In this document: one piece after another, positions 19,601 through 26,260 of the stretch | How positions within the stretch are numbered: the first letter of the stretch is position 1 | Layout of the letters: every line of letters starts with the position of its first letter | Assembly: GCA_036897625.1 (NCBI GenBank) | Contig: JAYMTA010000575.1 | Span: 1 to 26,606 of the forward strand | DNA length: 26,606 bases | Direction of reading: 5' to 3' | Origin: Pelargonium cotyledonis | Lineage: Eukaryota > Streptophyta > Magnoliopsida > Geraniales > Geraniaceae | Position numbers and translations under genes: made by a program | Notes under the pieces: generated by a model | Seen by the model: only the letters and a program-made list of their open reading frames with translations | What the model was told of the DNA's origin: nothing | The model's database searches: none

Positions 19601-20421
19601 CAACAGTAACTAATCAGCAACAGCCACCATCTTTCAAGAGAAAAGCAGGAGCACAAAACTGGCCACCTGCAGATTGGAAAACTGCGCCAGGTTTCAGTTA
19701 TGCTCACGCAAATGGTTTCAAGACACAAGCAGCTATACAACCCAGCAGCGGTGGACAAGTAAGAGATGATGATGATGATTCTGGAGACATTGTCATGAAA
19801 ATAGATGATGTGGTTCCTGTCGAGCTAAATGTTGACTGGACCATTGAGGATTTTTCAGCCTCAGCTATGACAGCAGCGGGTTTACCAGACTCAAAAAGTA
19901 TGGAAAACCAGCCAGCCCAGGCAAATGATTGGCATGCTTCTACTATGGATATGGCATGTGATCCTACCATTGATTTAGATATAGTCTCTGGCGGTCCAGA
20001 TATAAATCACTTTAGCAAAAGAGATCGGCTTAGTTATAACATCCCAAATATCGCGCAAGCAATGCTAACTGGGAGAGAAGGTGAACGTGTCGCCTTCAAG
20101 TACTTTTCAGGGAAAGTTGGTAAGGATGTGAAATGGGTGAATGAAGAAAGTGAAACTGGATTACCATATGACCTTGTCATTAGGGAGAAGGAAGCAAACA
20201 AAGAGTACATTGAAGTAAAAGCAACTACATCTGCAAGAAAGGACTGGTTCAGTATATCAAAGAGGGAATGGGAATTTGCAGTTGAAAACGGGGAATGTTA
20301 CAGCATTGCGCATGTAGTTTTATCAGACAAGAATGTTGCAAAGATCTCAGCGTTCAAGAATCCAGTAAAATTATGCCAACAACGCCAGCTGCAATTGGTT
20401 ATGATGATGCCAAGGAATTAG
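1239..20421 (+). CDS. NOV: NO VEIN (NOV)-like nuclear protein, 13 coding exons
   Basis: Spliced CDS: 1239-1691, 2375-2715, 3051-3822, 4762-4866, 6908-7085, 8365-10097, 11727-11939, 12871-15138, 15451-15560, 16961-17363, 17449-17766, 18902-19159, 19336-20421. All introns are GT-AG and all phases match, giving about 2745 residues (about 300 kDa), close to the length I recall for the Arabidopsis protein. Order of parts: P/Q/F-rich N-terminus (1-90), conserved N-terminal block (95-270), acidic and basic linker with nuclear signal (336-473), GHKL ATPase boxes (E1193-N1197 and G1254-F1264), long middle region, NOV_C/DUF3883 (about 2625-2735). In Arabidopsis NOV is a plant-specific nuclear factor needed for leaf vein formation, auxin-dependent cell-fate patterning and PIN expression; its biochemical activity is unsettled. 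The family call is firm; exon edges are my reading, not transcript-supported. Confidence 0.92.
1425..1472 (+). repeat. Exact 24-bp tandem duplication in NOV exon 1
   Basis: Two identical 24-base units (1425-1448 and 1449-1472) lie side by side. The unit is a multiple of three and duplicates the peptide PQQFPPFQ within the disordered P/Q/F-rich N-terminus. Zero mismatches suggest a recent duplication or active length change. Confidence 0.9.
1692..2374 (+). other. NOV intron 1
   Basis: This is a 683-base GT-AG intron (GTATGT at the donor, TCATTTAG at the acceptor), phase 0. It is AT-rich with no coding potential or recognisable repeat. Confidence 0.8.
2375..2715 (+). CDS. NOV: NOV exon 2: conserved N-terminal block
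   Basis: Residues 152-265; the last codon is split after two bases. Translation begins INAFIHCFVGVSRITTLYD and continues through the ELGPLVRHPLVVHYF block. Joining exon 1 to this exon reads ...SIEGK-INAFIHCF... without a phase change. This block is the strongest homology to NOV proteins in the N-terminal third; no enzymatic domain is recognisable. Confidence 0.88.
2716..3050 (+). other. NOV intron 2
   Basis: A 335-base GT-AG intron (donor GTATGT, acceptor GATCATAG). It splits a glycine codon after its second base. Nothing else is seen in it. Confidence 0.8.
3051..3822 (+). CDS. NOV: NOV exon 3: acidic/basic linker with nuclear signal
   Basis: Residues 265-522, starting WHIFCIRKAKRT. A serine-rich acidic patch lies at 336-361 (SSSSGDEESDDS), of the kind casein kinase II phosphorylates. 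A basic part follows: GRNKSFGKRWRSGF and then PPKKKVKRDK at 466-475, very like the SV40 large-T nuclear localisation signal. The region between is low in complexity and probably disordered. The exon ends ...TWKEACRDHTVAE in phase 0 at GAA|GTAAGC; the frame remains open past the donor into a T-rich, hydrophobic translation that I take as intron. Confidence 0.88.
3823..4761 (+). other. NOV intron 3
   Basis: A 939-base phase-0 intron. It holds a perfect 16-base palindrome at 4204-4219 and two copies of a 14-base string (AGATGCCTTGACAA) about 160 bases apart, near 4427 and 4589. No gene or intact repeat element is seen. Confidence 0.75.
4762..4866 (+). CDS. NOV: NOV exon 4 (35 codons)
   Basis: A short phase-0/phase-0 exon, residues 523-557, translation starting VLDRMLQFFNPSARQRKR and ending GLLEVA. 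It has a strong acceptor (TTTTTCTGTAG) and donor (GTAAGT). It is a basic helical stretch linking the disordered linker with the next conserved block. Its length is divisible by three, so skipping it would keep the frame. Confidence 0.82.
4867..6907 (+). other. NOV intron 4
   Basis: The longest NOV intron, 2041 bases. Apart from a 101-bp tandem duplication (listed separately) it is AT-rich sequence with no coding potential that I can support. Confidence 0.75.
5522..5723 (+). repeat. 101-bp tandem duplication in NOV intron 4
   Basis: Two head-to-tail copies, 5522-5622 and 5623-5723, differ at only two positions that I can see. Each begins TGTATGGTCCATAACTTAG and contains a TTACGGAATTCC core. 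The high identity points to a recent local duplication rather than two transposon insertions. Confidence 0.9.
6908..7085 (+). CDS. NOV: NOV exon 5
   Basis: Residues 558-617, starting VASIKSGLWDNIYDSFQ and containing CPELEIIDVEPSEKAAPVV. The donor is taken as GTACGT at 7086 because it leaves one base (A) that joins GT of exon 6 to make a serine codon and keeps exon 6 in frame. The alternative GT at 7090 would break the frame. Confidence 0.8.
7086..8364 (+). other. NOV intron 5
   Basis: A 1279-base phase-1 intron. A small exon-like segment at 7664-7718 has plausible splice borders but does not fit the frame (see findings). No other feature is seen. Confidence 0.7.
8365..10097 (+). CDS. NOV: NOV exon 6: central region up to the ATPase N box
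   Basis: Residues 617-1194, one long open exon. It begins SVKDVMDKVATYFEHD, a helical repeat-like region, and continues through blocks such as SDLKVWSHWNTMFAPSLGSLVEW and GLWCLVTEDGKVIRI. The end is the start of the GHKL ATP-binding domain: SQDSHFLLEL, in which E1193 is the expected catalytic glutamate of the N box. The exon ends in phase 0 at TTG|GTTAGT, cutting the N box in two. Low-complexity Ser-rich sequence lies at about 1070-1140, before the ATPase. Confidence 0.92.
10279..10440 (+). mobile_element. Fossil LTR/TRIM retroelement fragment with tRNA-Met primer site
   Basis: A 150-bp unit starts TGTTGAAGTGTGGG and ends TTTAACA (10279-10428), TG...CA borders as in LTRs, with a TCCCACATTGG word common in short plant LTRs. 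It is followed directly by TGGTATCAGAG (10429-10439), the initiator-tRNA-Met primer-binding site of plant LTR elements. No gag or pol coding is seen, and I found no clear second LTR (a weak TGTTAAG candidate lies at 10594). I read it as a broken, non-autonomous TRIM/Copia-like fossil of moderate age. Confidence 0.6.
10329..10410. repeat. Inverted repeat inside the LTR fragment
   Basis: GGCTAAATATAATGG near the left edge is matched in reverse complement by CCATTGTATTTAGCC near the right edge, 15 bases each with one mismatch. A transcript could fold into a hairpin with a loop of about 50 bases. Confidence 0.7.
11727..11939 (+). CDS. NOV: NOV exon 7: GHKL ATP-binding core
   Basis: Residues 1195-1265 (71 codons, phase 0 at both ends). 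It starts VQNADDN, completing the N box: E1193-L-V-Q-N1197-A-D-D-N. The region ILNNECGF (1222-1229) sits where the D-x-G-x-G box should be. RALCDVGNSTKKGSG and GQKGIGFKSVFR (1254-1265) form the ATP lid and the G2 glycine box. This matches the Hsp90-like ATPase module of the NOV/sacsin type. The donor GTACGT follows CGG. Confidence 0.93.
11940..12870 (+). other. NOV intron 7
   Basis: A 931-base phase-0 intron. At about 12300-12400 there is a patch much richer in G and C than its surroundings, and at 12143-12158 a short run of GTTAGGGTTAGGGTTA. No gene is supported. Confidence 0.75.
12871..15138 (+). CDS. NOV: NOV exon 8: end of ATPase domain and middle region
   Basis: Residues 1266-2021, the largest exon. 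It opens VTDAPEIHSNGFHVKFD, the strand pair that closes the GHKL fold, followed by GFVLPTLVPPC and later PAFAFLPLRTYGLKFILQGDFVLPSSREEVD, a stretch shared by sacsin-like ATPases just after the nucleotide domain. The remainder is mixed helical sequence without a named domain (blocks LQGIPFIPLSDGTYSS and LLHRIGVQRLSSHEI). The exon ends PYAVPK|GTTAGT in phase 0. Confidence 0.93.
15139..15450 (+). other. NOV intron 8
   Basis: A 312-base phase-0 intron with acceptor ATTGCAACAG. Nothing else is seen in it. Confidence 0.8.
15451..15560 (+). CDS. NOV: NOV exon 9
   Basis: Residues 2022-2058, starting VTNEKLVNDIGFKTRVTLDD and ending TPFKA plus two bases (AG) of a split codon. The acceptor is TTGCAACAG and the donor is GTACTG. 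The matching C at 16961 completes a serine codon. Confidence 0.85.
15561..16960 (+). other. NOV intron 9
   Basis: A 1400-base intron that splits a serine codon. It contains a short TRIM fossil (16106-16385). Two tRNA-like A-box words, near 16484 and 16555, may be remnants of a SINE. Confidence 0.75.
16106..16385 (+). mobile_element. Fossil TRIM element (about 280 bp)
   Basis: A left short LTR (16106-16175) contains GAGTATAAA and CTTCAACTATCA. Next comes a worn tRNA-Met primer site (16176-16188), then about 140 bp of non-coding interior with a GTTTGAGTCTTGCC word and a CACGTG, then a purine tract ending GTGAGGGGT and a second LTR-like copy from 16328 that repeats GAGTATAAA and CTTCAACTATCA. 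This arrangement is that of plant TRIM/SMART elements, which carry no genes. The two ends have drifted apart, so it looks old and broken; the right limit is approximate. Confidence 0.65.
16961..17363 (+). CDS. NOV: NOV exon 10
   Basis: Residues 2058-2192. After the split serine codon it reads ISQMCRLYTFILNEMAV and includes EPFIFVPYASDF, FFTPKELYWRDSSG and YPGLRHFFIDECGV, typical of the block that in NOV and related sacsin-like proteins lies C-terminal to the ATPase. It ends AAKA|GTGAGT in phase 0. No catalytic motif is seen. Confidence 0.9.
17364..17448 (+). other. NOV intron 10 (85 bases)
   Basis: A short T-rich intron with donor GTGAGT and acceptor GCCATAG, near the minimum common length of plant introns. 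It is phase 0. Confidence 0.85.
17449..17766 (+). CDS. NOV: NOV exon 11
   Basis: Residues 2193-2298 (106 codons, phase 0). It opens VFRMFLSWTDELKSGLLDS and contains ILPTIQDKWVSLHPSFGLVCW and FLYFGELSSDETEM, ending LGIPALSE. The donor is GTATGA. A conserved part of the NOV C-terminal half without an assigned activity. Confidence 0.9.
17767..18901 (+). other. NOV intron 11
   Basis: A 1135-base phase-0 intron. It carries a short SINE on the minus strand flanked by a perfect 17-bp duplication (18180-18308) and a poly-T run before the acceptor CTTTTTTCAG. Confidence 0.8.
18197..18291 (-). mobile_element. Short tRNA-related SINE with target-site duplication
   Basis: A 95-bp insert is bounded on both sides by the same 17 bases, TCTGTCCTATGGCTATT (18180-18196 and 18292-18308). 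On the minus strand it contains GGTTCGAGCC, an RNA polymerase III B box, preceded by a tRNA-like head and followed by an AT-rich tail that abuts one duplication. These are the marks of a SINE copied by a LINE reverse transcriptase. Both copies of the duplication are identical, so insertion was fairly recent. The A box is poorly defined. Confidence 0.7.
18902..19159 (+). CDS. NOV: NOV exon 12
   Basis: Residues 2299-2384 (86 codons, phase 0), starting AVTREAIYYGPANSNLKASL and containing LPYAQRYMCSLYPDKY and RLNRLRVLVVDKLFYRN. It ends CNCLLE|GTATGT. The block matches the conserved C-terminal half of NOV proteins. Confidence 0.9.
19336..20421 (+). CDS. NOV: NOV exon 13: linker and C-terminal NOV_C (DUF3883) domain
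   Basis: Residues 2385-2745 and the TAG stop. A conserved start (DAVLYSTQESDSHSIYMELS) leads to a disordered linker with WPPADWKTAPGFSYAHANG and a five-aspartate run. From 2630 comes NOV_C/DUF3883: GREGERVAFKYF, then GLPYDLVIRE and YIEVKATTSARKDWFSIS, then REWEFAVENGECYSIAHV. D2663, E2677 and K2679 form the D...ExK pattern of the PD-(D/E)XK fold, with E2632 or E2634 as a possible helix glutamate. Whether the domain cuts nucleic acid in plants is not known. Confidence 0.93.
   Translation, partial: DAVLYSTQESDSHSIYMELSRLLFEGIPELHLANFLHMVTTMAESGSSEEQTEFFILNSQKVPKLPDGESVWSISLAENDETPETSSAATVTNQQQPPSFKRKAGAQNWPPADWKTAPGFSYAHANGFKTQAAIQPSSGGQVRDDDDDSGDIVMKIDDVVPVELNVDWTIEDFSASAMTAAGLPDSKSMENQPAQANDWHASTMDMACDPTIDLDIVSGGPDINHFSKRDRLSYNIPNIAQAMLTGREGERVAFKYFSGKVGKDVKWVNEESETGLPYDLVIREKEANKEYIEVKATTSARKDWFSISKREWEFAVENGECYSIAHVVLSDKNVAKISAFKNPVKLCQQRQLQLVMMMPRN
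19765..19779 (+). repeat. (GAT)5 microsatellite in NOV exon 13
   Basis: Five GAT codons in a row encode five aspartates in the disordered linker before NOV_C. Length change here would add or remove acidic residues without a frameshift. Confidence 0.85.
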
Positions 20422-20840
20422 GTGTAAAAAGACATATCGTGATAGGAGAATTGACGCCAACGAGGCTTATAAACGGGTTCATCACTACAACCACAAGGTG
20501 ACACCCAAAACACTGATACCCTATTCTCTTTTAAAAATTTGGGACACTGCAGATAGGAGAATTGACAATAAGGATGAGTCATTCATATTATTGTGTGAAA
20601 TGGGTCTGTTTGTTGTACCAATAGTTGCAAAGTTGTCTGTTTTACTTTTGTTCATTCTGGTAATGGTTCTGGCCAATGTATATATAGTAAGACTAAAGAA
20701 TGAAAAGAAAAACATATCAAAAGATTTAATTAAATAGCTGTTTGAAGCACTTTCTAACTTGTACTGTTTATCATCTTTCTTTGTTGTGAAGAAATTTCAG
20801 ATTTGATTATAGGAATAAATACAAATGGTTACCATGCCCC
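20422..20840 (+). other. NOV 3' untranslated region (probable)
   Basis: T-rich sequence follows the TAG stop. The first strong AATAAA is at 20814-20819, so cleavage is likely at about 20835-20850. The small open frames here (20295-20501, 20498-20737, plus strand) have no credible protein. Confidence 0.6.
20814..20819 (+). terminator. Poly(A) signal of the NOV gene
   Basis: A canonical AATAAA about 390 bases after the stop codon, with a T-rich upstream element (TTTCTTTGTTGTG) 30-40 bases before it. Confidence 0.55.
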
Positions 20841-21476
20841 TGTCACATTTGTAACGAATTATCTCAATTTTATTTCATCACTTTTGACCATCCACCAAGA
20901 CATGTCATACCAAATGGTTAAAACATTTTAAACTTTTTCAGAAGTCTTGAGATCCGTTGTAAAAAAAAAAAAAAATCTTTTGCCGACCCCAAATTATTTT
21001 CTACTAACTTTCAGTTGTTAATTTTTACACGATTCTTTGAGAATATCAATTTTAGGGTAGTAAATTACAAAATGTGACAAGTACAAATTAATTTGTATTT
21101 AAAGAAAATGTTACAAGGGCAAAATTGACATTAAATTTTCTTTGGCAATGTTAACTGTCAGGAATAGATGGAAAATAATTGTGTGAAGTTCCAAATAAAA
21201 AGTTTTGTGGAGCCAAACAGAAAGGAGAAGACAAAATCTAAATGGTTAGGCGGCATCTTCAATAATTTCAAATCAACTGTCTGTTAAAGCACCAAAGTTC
21301 TGTAAAAGATTTTTTTTTAGCCAAGCAAAACACTAGTTTTACACACCACACCAATGTCTCCAGTCACATGATCAAATATCATTTACAAACCCACTTAGAG
21401 AGAAGAAAAAGAATTGTAGTTGCTACTGTTAACCTGCCAAAACCGTATTTTCAGCAAAATATGAGAGCTATTTCTT
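20841..21476. other. Intergenic gap between convergent genes
   Basis: This stretch separates the NOV 3' end from the ceramidase stop and must also hold the ceramidase 3' untranslated region (right-hand part, minus strand). It contains an A15 run at 20961-20975. I found no clear AATAAA on the minus strand, so the ceramidase transcript end is not placed. No gene is seen. Confidence 0.6.
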
Positions 21477-21990
21477 TTACTGAGTCTTGGGTTTTTCTAT
21501 CTTAACATAGGGTAATAATTCTAGAAAGTGATGAACTTTAGGGTTCCATCCCAATTGCTGGGCACGACAGAACATCAGGAACGTGTTCGCAAAATATGAA
21601 TTAAACCCCATGAAAACATGCCACAAAGCATGACCCTGCAGATTGAAGTACATGCTTGAGATTTCCTTGCATAACATTCGATCACAAAGCCAACAAAGAC
21701 TACCCATTAGTATTGTGACCAGATACAACTTTGCAAGCCGTTTTGCATCCATATCTTTAGTGTGGATGTAGTATTTGTACATCCGAGGAATGCATAGAAG
21801 ACAGAGGATGATGTAATGCACCTTGAAGCCAATTCCAAAACGGGCCAGAGCATGGGCAAAGGCAAATGCAGCACCATACAAGAACAGGAAGGTAGGCATT
21901 GTACTCCGATAGTGCCAATCAGGAGAATAAAGTATGTAGATATATAAGAGCATTTCCCATACCATCGGTGTTTCATCACCTAGCTGCTGC
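21477..21990 (-). CDS. ACER: Ceramidase coding exon 2 (C-terminal two thirds)
   Basis: Residues 84-254. Acceptor TTCATTTTCAG on the minus strand; its first base G completes the ATG (Met84) begun as AT at the end of the previous exon. It carries QQLGDETPMVWE (D89), SPDWHYRSTMPTFLFLYG, FGIGFKVHYIILCLLCIPRM and the GHALWH zinc motif (H204, H208). The stop is at 21479-21477. Confidence 0.94.
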
Positions 21991-23765
21991 CTGAAAATGA
22001 AGAAGGATAAAGATCCATAATTGTAGTTCAATGATATGTAAACTAGGGGAGAAAGTCATATAGTTGAGTTAAATGTTATACCAAATTCAATCATAATACA
22101 GCCAAGTTTCCTCAAGTGAAAATCATATAGTTGAGTTAATGTTATACCAAATTCAATCAAAATACAACCAAGTTTCCTCAAGTACACACAATAGCAAAAA
22201 GATTATAAGTCACAGCAACAGGCAAGAATTTTACAAAACAGCAAGAAGCGTGCATTTCAATAATAGGACTTTAACTGTCTAATAGAATGTATCTCGCTCT
22301 AGAAGGGAAATTCCCTTCCCAGGTTTAGGATACACTTGATAATCACCATGATCTTCCATTAAATGGTGGCATCACTCCCATTCTTGTCATATCCATTCTC
22401 GTGTCCCTTAATATGATCAAATTTACCTTCAAAGCACATCATTTGTTATGTCTCACTTGTTAACATCTGCTTCTAATGTTCTAGAATTGACATTTTTTTG
22501 TGCCATGATAAATTATTGCTGGATACAGTTCCCATGTCCTCTATGGAAACTGAAGAATAGACTGGCCCTTTTTCGTAGCATTCAGATGGATTCATATATA
22601 TGATTTCCCATCTACTAGGGTTAGCAAGTCAAGTCTTAAATTTTTATGTATATTTTATTTTTAGCTAAAAGCTGATCCCAAAAGTTAAATTGTTATGAAT
22701 ATTTTAGCTAAAAGCTGATCCCAAAAGTTAATCATCTTTTCGTATTCTACTGATCTATGCCCTCTTTGCCCAACTTTGCATTAAACACTATGATTTTCAG
22801 AAGACAATTTCCCTAACAGGTTAAATTACTTAGGTTGCAGTTGTCTTCCAAGTCACTTTAACCAAAGTTAGCTATGAGTTCATTGTAATAAATAAAAAAA
22901 TCACTCTGATTTTAAGTTAACTACGAGTATTTGTATCTTAAACAAAAGAAAGCGACTATGTACTGGGTCTGACTGTTTTTCTTTTTGGACATCTCAAGAA
23001 ATTAAAAACTTACTGGGAGTTCACTCATATAACTGCCCCACTGTTTTTTTTTTTTTTTTTTTTGATGTGTCCCTGTCCATGAACGCGCGCATCATATAGC
23101 ATGCAGGCACTACCATTTGCATATCCCAGATGGAAAAAGAGGTTTATAATAGTTGGTCTAAACTAGCCATCTCTCTCCCTCTCTCTAAACAGCAGTTATA
23201 AGGAAATTTCCAGATTGATCAGAGTTCGCCACACCATGTACATATTTTAGATAATACACAACACTACAAAATCACAAGCTCTATACAAAAGCACAAGCGA
23301 ACGATAATGAGCAGCGAAGACCTTCTCCCCTTCCTCACCTTTCAATATGAAGGAAGAAGCTCATTGAAGTTCAAGTTGTTACAACACCAAAGGAGAGGAA
23401 GAGAAGGTATGAAGATTTTTAGTACACCCTAAAAATAATTATGCTGGCACAATATTTGTAAGCTAATAATGCTACAAGTAGTCAAGTACAATGTAACAAA
23501 ATGGAAATACTTACATGCGTTGAAGAGTGGTATGGTATATAATGCTCCCAATAGCGAGCGTCATATTAGACAAGTGGAGGACACTAAACCTCTTTTCAAA
23601 CCGTTGTCTCAGGGCATTTACAAGGCCAGTGAGTGCCAAAAGAATGCCAGGGATATTTGACACAGTGTTGAAAAATTCAGCAATGTAAGCAGAATGGACA
23701 TAATTTTGCTCACACCAATCTGTGGAAGTGACGGGGCCCCAGAAGCTAGATATTGTGTCAGCCAT
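21477..23765 (-). CDS. ACER: Alkaline ceramidase (ATCES1/ACER family)
   Basis: Spliced CDS: complement of 23515-23765 joined to 21477-21990, giving 254 residues, the usual length of plant family members. The enzyme is an integral ER/Golgi membrane amidase that splits (phyto)ceramide into a long-chain base and a fatty acid. Calcium-site residues D16, W17, E19, N21 and E30 keep the spacing known from human ACER3. The zinc and catalytic set is S74, H78, D89, H204 and H208. About seven membrane spans can be drawn (around 28-50, 61-80, 92-107, 116-132, 138-152, 170-185, 205-225). The C-terminus VKIEKPKTQ is the plant form as I recall it. It is convergent with NOV; no functional link is evident. 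Confidence 0.94.
22051..22183. repeat. 67-bp tandem duplication in ceramidase intron
   Basis: 22051-22117 and 22118-22183 are head-to-tail copies starting GAAARTCATATAGTTGAGTT and ending AGTTTCCTCAAGT, differing by a single-base indel and a few substitutions. Confidence 0.85.
22641..22732. repeat. 43-bp-period tandem duplication in ceramidase intron
   Basis: A 30-base core beginning TTTTAGCTAAAAGCTGATCC occurs at 22659-22688 and again at 22702-22731 with no mismatch. The core itself begins with a palindrome (TTTTAGCTAAAA). Confidence 0.8.
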
Positions 23766-23767
23766 TC
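23515..23767 (-). CDS. ACER: Ceramidase coding exon 1 with start codon
   Basis: ATG at 23765-23763, residues 1-84, starting MADTISSFWGPVTSTDWCE, the expected plant N-terminus. It holds the calcium-binding segment and the first catalytic residues (AIGSIIYH, S74 and H78). Two untranslated bases (GA) precede the ATG after a minus-strand acceptor AATACTGAG, so the start codon lies at the edge of this exon and the leader must be in an upstream exon. Donor: CGCAT|GTAAG. Confidence 0.92.
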
Positions 23768-24235
23768 CTCAGTATTTATTTGAAGGTGTAAGATTAGTAT
23801 ATTTTCAGTTTAATATAACCTGCAAGTATGCAATGCAAAATAAGATACTGCAAGATAAGATGGCAAACATACACATGACTGGAACACATTAAATGACCAT
23901 TATCTTCATTCCAAACTCAAATTCTATAATCATCAGAAGTTCAAACATGCTTTATTAAAAAATTCATTTGAATACATTTTCTTTACATTCACTGATTTGA
24001 AGACATAAAACTAGATCATTAAAACCATAATAATCTATTCCAAAAGACACATCTCATTTGCGCCAACCAAAATTGGGGAAAATCTGCAAGTGATAAACTT
24101 AAGAAACTATTGAATAAAAACAGACAGAAATATTCTTAAGAAACTATATAAGATACAACCTCACACAAAAGAACAAAAAATTCTCCAGAATGCAATTGCT
24201 CTAATCTATCAATGGTCTGGTCTTGTAAGCTTTTA

Positions 24236-24263
24236 TGTGGGTGTGGGTGTGGGTGTGTGTGTC
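24236..24263 (+). repeat. TGTGGG / TG microsatellite
   Basis: Three to four copies of TGTGGG pass into TGTGTGTG. Simple sequence with no other meaning that I can see. Confidence 0.8.
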
Positions 24264-24868
24264 GCTTTGGAGCCCTTATTGCTGGGAAAGCTGTGTCAAA
24301 TGAACCTTATTTAATATTTGCAAATTGAACCTTAGTTCATATTTACAAAATGAACTTGCGTCAGAATATTTTCAGTCCTTCATAAGTTATGTCTGAGGCA
24401 GTGAAACCCCAAGCCTGCACTGTTCACTTATGATTAAGGTAGGTTATGTCAAATAGTCAAAATTGCAGTAAATTCATTATTTGTAAGAAACTGGCATAAT
24501 AAGACACTTATAATTGGACAGTATGGTTCTCCAATAACCATCCCATCGACTACAATAAACCAAACTTCCATACTATAATTACCCAATACTTATCACGCAC
24601 AAGCATTTCCTTATCTAGTTTGCCGACTGTCGTCATAATCCAAGATATGAGCAACAGAAACCAAATAGCAAAATTTAAACTCCAAACCCATGGACAAAAA
24701 CCATAAATAAGCATCATTCACAAAACTCGCTAATGTCTTCCTTATAATAATGAATATCCCAACCACACAAGCTAACAAACTAGAAAGTTGTATGAGCTCT
24801 TCCTCTATTAATAGGAAGAAATAGGGACACCATCTTTTCTTCCAAGGAACCATAAAAGCACAACTTAT

Positions 24869-25010
24869 ATTACAACAACTAAGTCATTTCCCAAACAGTG
24901 TTGAGGTCGGCTACATGAATCTTTTAGCAAAACTCTTTTGGATCTTCTACCCTATTCTACTCCTCCACTCTATTATATCTAATGCTATCAGCTCACTACT
25001 TCTTGCCCGA
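24869..25010 (-). mobile_element. Au-SINE-like dispersed repeat fragment
   Basis: On the minus strand the sequence reads GATTCATGTAGCCGACCTCA followed by a TGTTTGGGA word and CTTAGTTGTTGTAA. This resembles the widespread plant SINE 3' end with GCCGACCCCAACTTGTTTGGGA and a TTG-repeat tail. Upstream (25010 to about 24906) AGAGTGGAGGAG and AGATCCAAAAG resemble the body of the same repeats. The head with pol III boxes is not clear, so the right limit is uncertain. Confidence 0.5.
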
Positions 25011-26182
25011 ACTTGTGTTCTTGCAGCGCAGCTGGTCCCAATCCTTTGAGATTATAACTAGTACTAAGGAAGTCTGAATTTGTTACTATGTAGTTGCTTT
25101 CATTGAGAGAACAATGAGCTTTAGATAATAATTACATACAATACAATAAAATGCAAACACAGAATTTGGATTTGTTACTGGTCACCATTCCAAAAGTAGT
25201 AGTACTATCATTGTTTCAAGTGATCAACACAATGCAAGTTTTTTTTTTTTTTAAATAAAAAAAAGGGCTTTAGACAGGGAAACCATAGAAAAATCAGAAG
25301 TATACTATCAGAGCCACAACTAGCAAGGCAGAAAAATCCCAAATTTTGAAGAACCAAGGTTTAGGGTTTAGAGGTGCATGGGGCTTAACAATACAAATCA
25401 ACCGCCCTAAGATAGTTTCTATGCAGAAGCATCCCATCTAAGTTTCTATCTCAGTCTCCATATTTCCCCCCTTTTACACACTAAGAAACCAACCACATTT
25501 TTAAAGCCCATTTACTGGACCTTTCACAAACCTCTACCCACATACCAAAATATTAGTAAACAGAACATTTCTCTATAAACATCCAGTTTCCAGAAATAAG
25601 ATCGCTCTATTTACAATAATGTCAGCCACCATACTAGAAAATGTACATCAGATCTGGTTTCTCACCAAGTGTTGTACTCTTGGTCATGATACTGTCTCTC
25701 CACCCACACACAAAGCACCCAGCCAAGTAAAACTACTATGAATGGATGCCATAGATATTTGCAACAGCAACAACCATTGAACCAAATATGATGGGAGCAC
25801 CAATACACTACCAAGGTACTAAAATTCTACCTACTCCTAAGACTCACCACCACACAAATCAAAAGAAGTCAAATTCACAACTGCCCAACATTTTGACCAT
25901 GAAATGGTCAACAAATTTGAGCATGAACTCCACCCCCAACATTACAACAATGCTGAACTACAGCAATCTCCAACAATCACGTCATCAATAACTGCACAGA
26001 CTAAACCCAAACTCTACCCAACATTGTCTCATTTGCTTCCTAGTAAGCAAACAAAACCAAATCCAAATCCAAAACAAGGACAAAACCACTGAAAATTGCT
26101 GCTAAAATTAAATTTTCTAACCAATCAGCATTTCCGAACAGCAAGAGAAAATGAAAGAAAGCGAGAGAGAGAAAATACTGAC

Positions 26183-26235
26183 CTCGAGAATCAGATCTAC
26201 GTATCCAAAATTGGAGTATTGTTTCACAAATTTTG
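26183..26235 (-). other. Putative non-coding first exon of the ceramidase gene
   Basis: Inferred from a good minus-strand donor (CTCGAG|GTCAGT) and a TATA box about 30 bases upstream of 26235. It has no ATG that would compete with the main start. Its sequence (ATACGTAGATCTGATTCTCG on the minus strand) is ordinary leader. The transcription start is an estimate. Confidence 0.4.
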
Positions 26236-26260
26236 ATTGTGATTTTGGTTTTGTGAAATG

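Larger units (their letters stand above)
21991..23514 (-). other. Ceramidase coding intron
   Basis: A 1524-base intron, GTAAG donor at 23514 and CAG acceptor at 21991 (minus strand). It holds two local tandem duplications (listed separately) and a run of 20 T at 23044-23063, which is poly-A on the transcribed sense strand. No gene is supported. Confidence 0.85.
23768..26182 (-). other. Probable 5' UTR intron of the ceramidase gene
   Basis: About 2.4 kb between the acceptor next to the ATG and a donor-like CTCGAG|GTCAGT at 26182 (minus strand). Its minus strand is T-rich, as plant introns are, and no open frame looks real. It includes an Au-SINE-like repeat (24869-25010), a TGTGGG/TG microsatellite (24236-24263) and a T13/A-rich tract at 25240-25263. 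One long intron is the simplest reading; extra small exons cannot be excluded. Confidence 0.5.

Noticed and set aside
20961-20990. A15 run followed by TGCCGACCCCAAAT, like a SINE end
   Set aside because: Match too short and order differs from the known SINE tail; probably chance.
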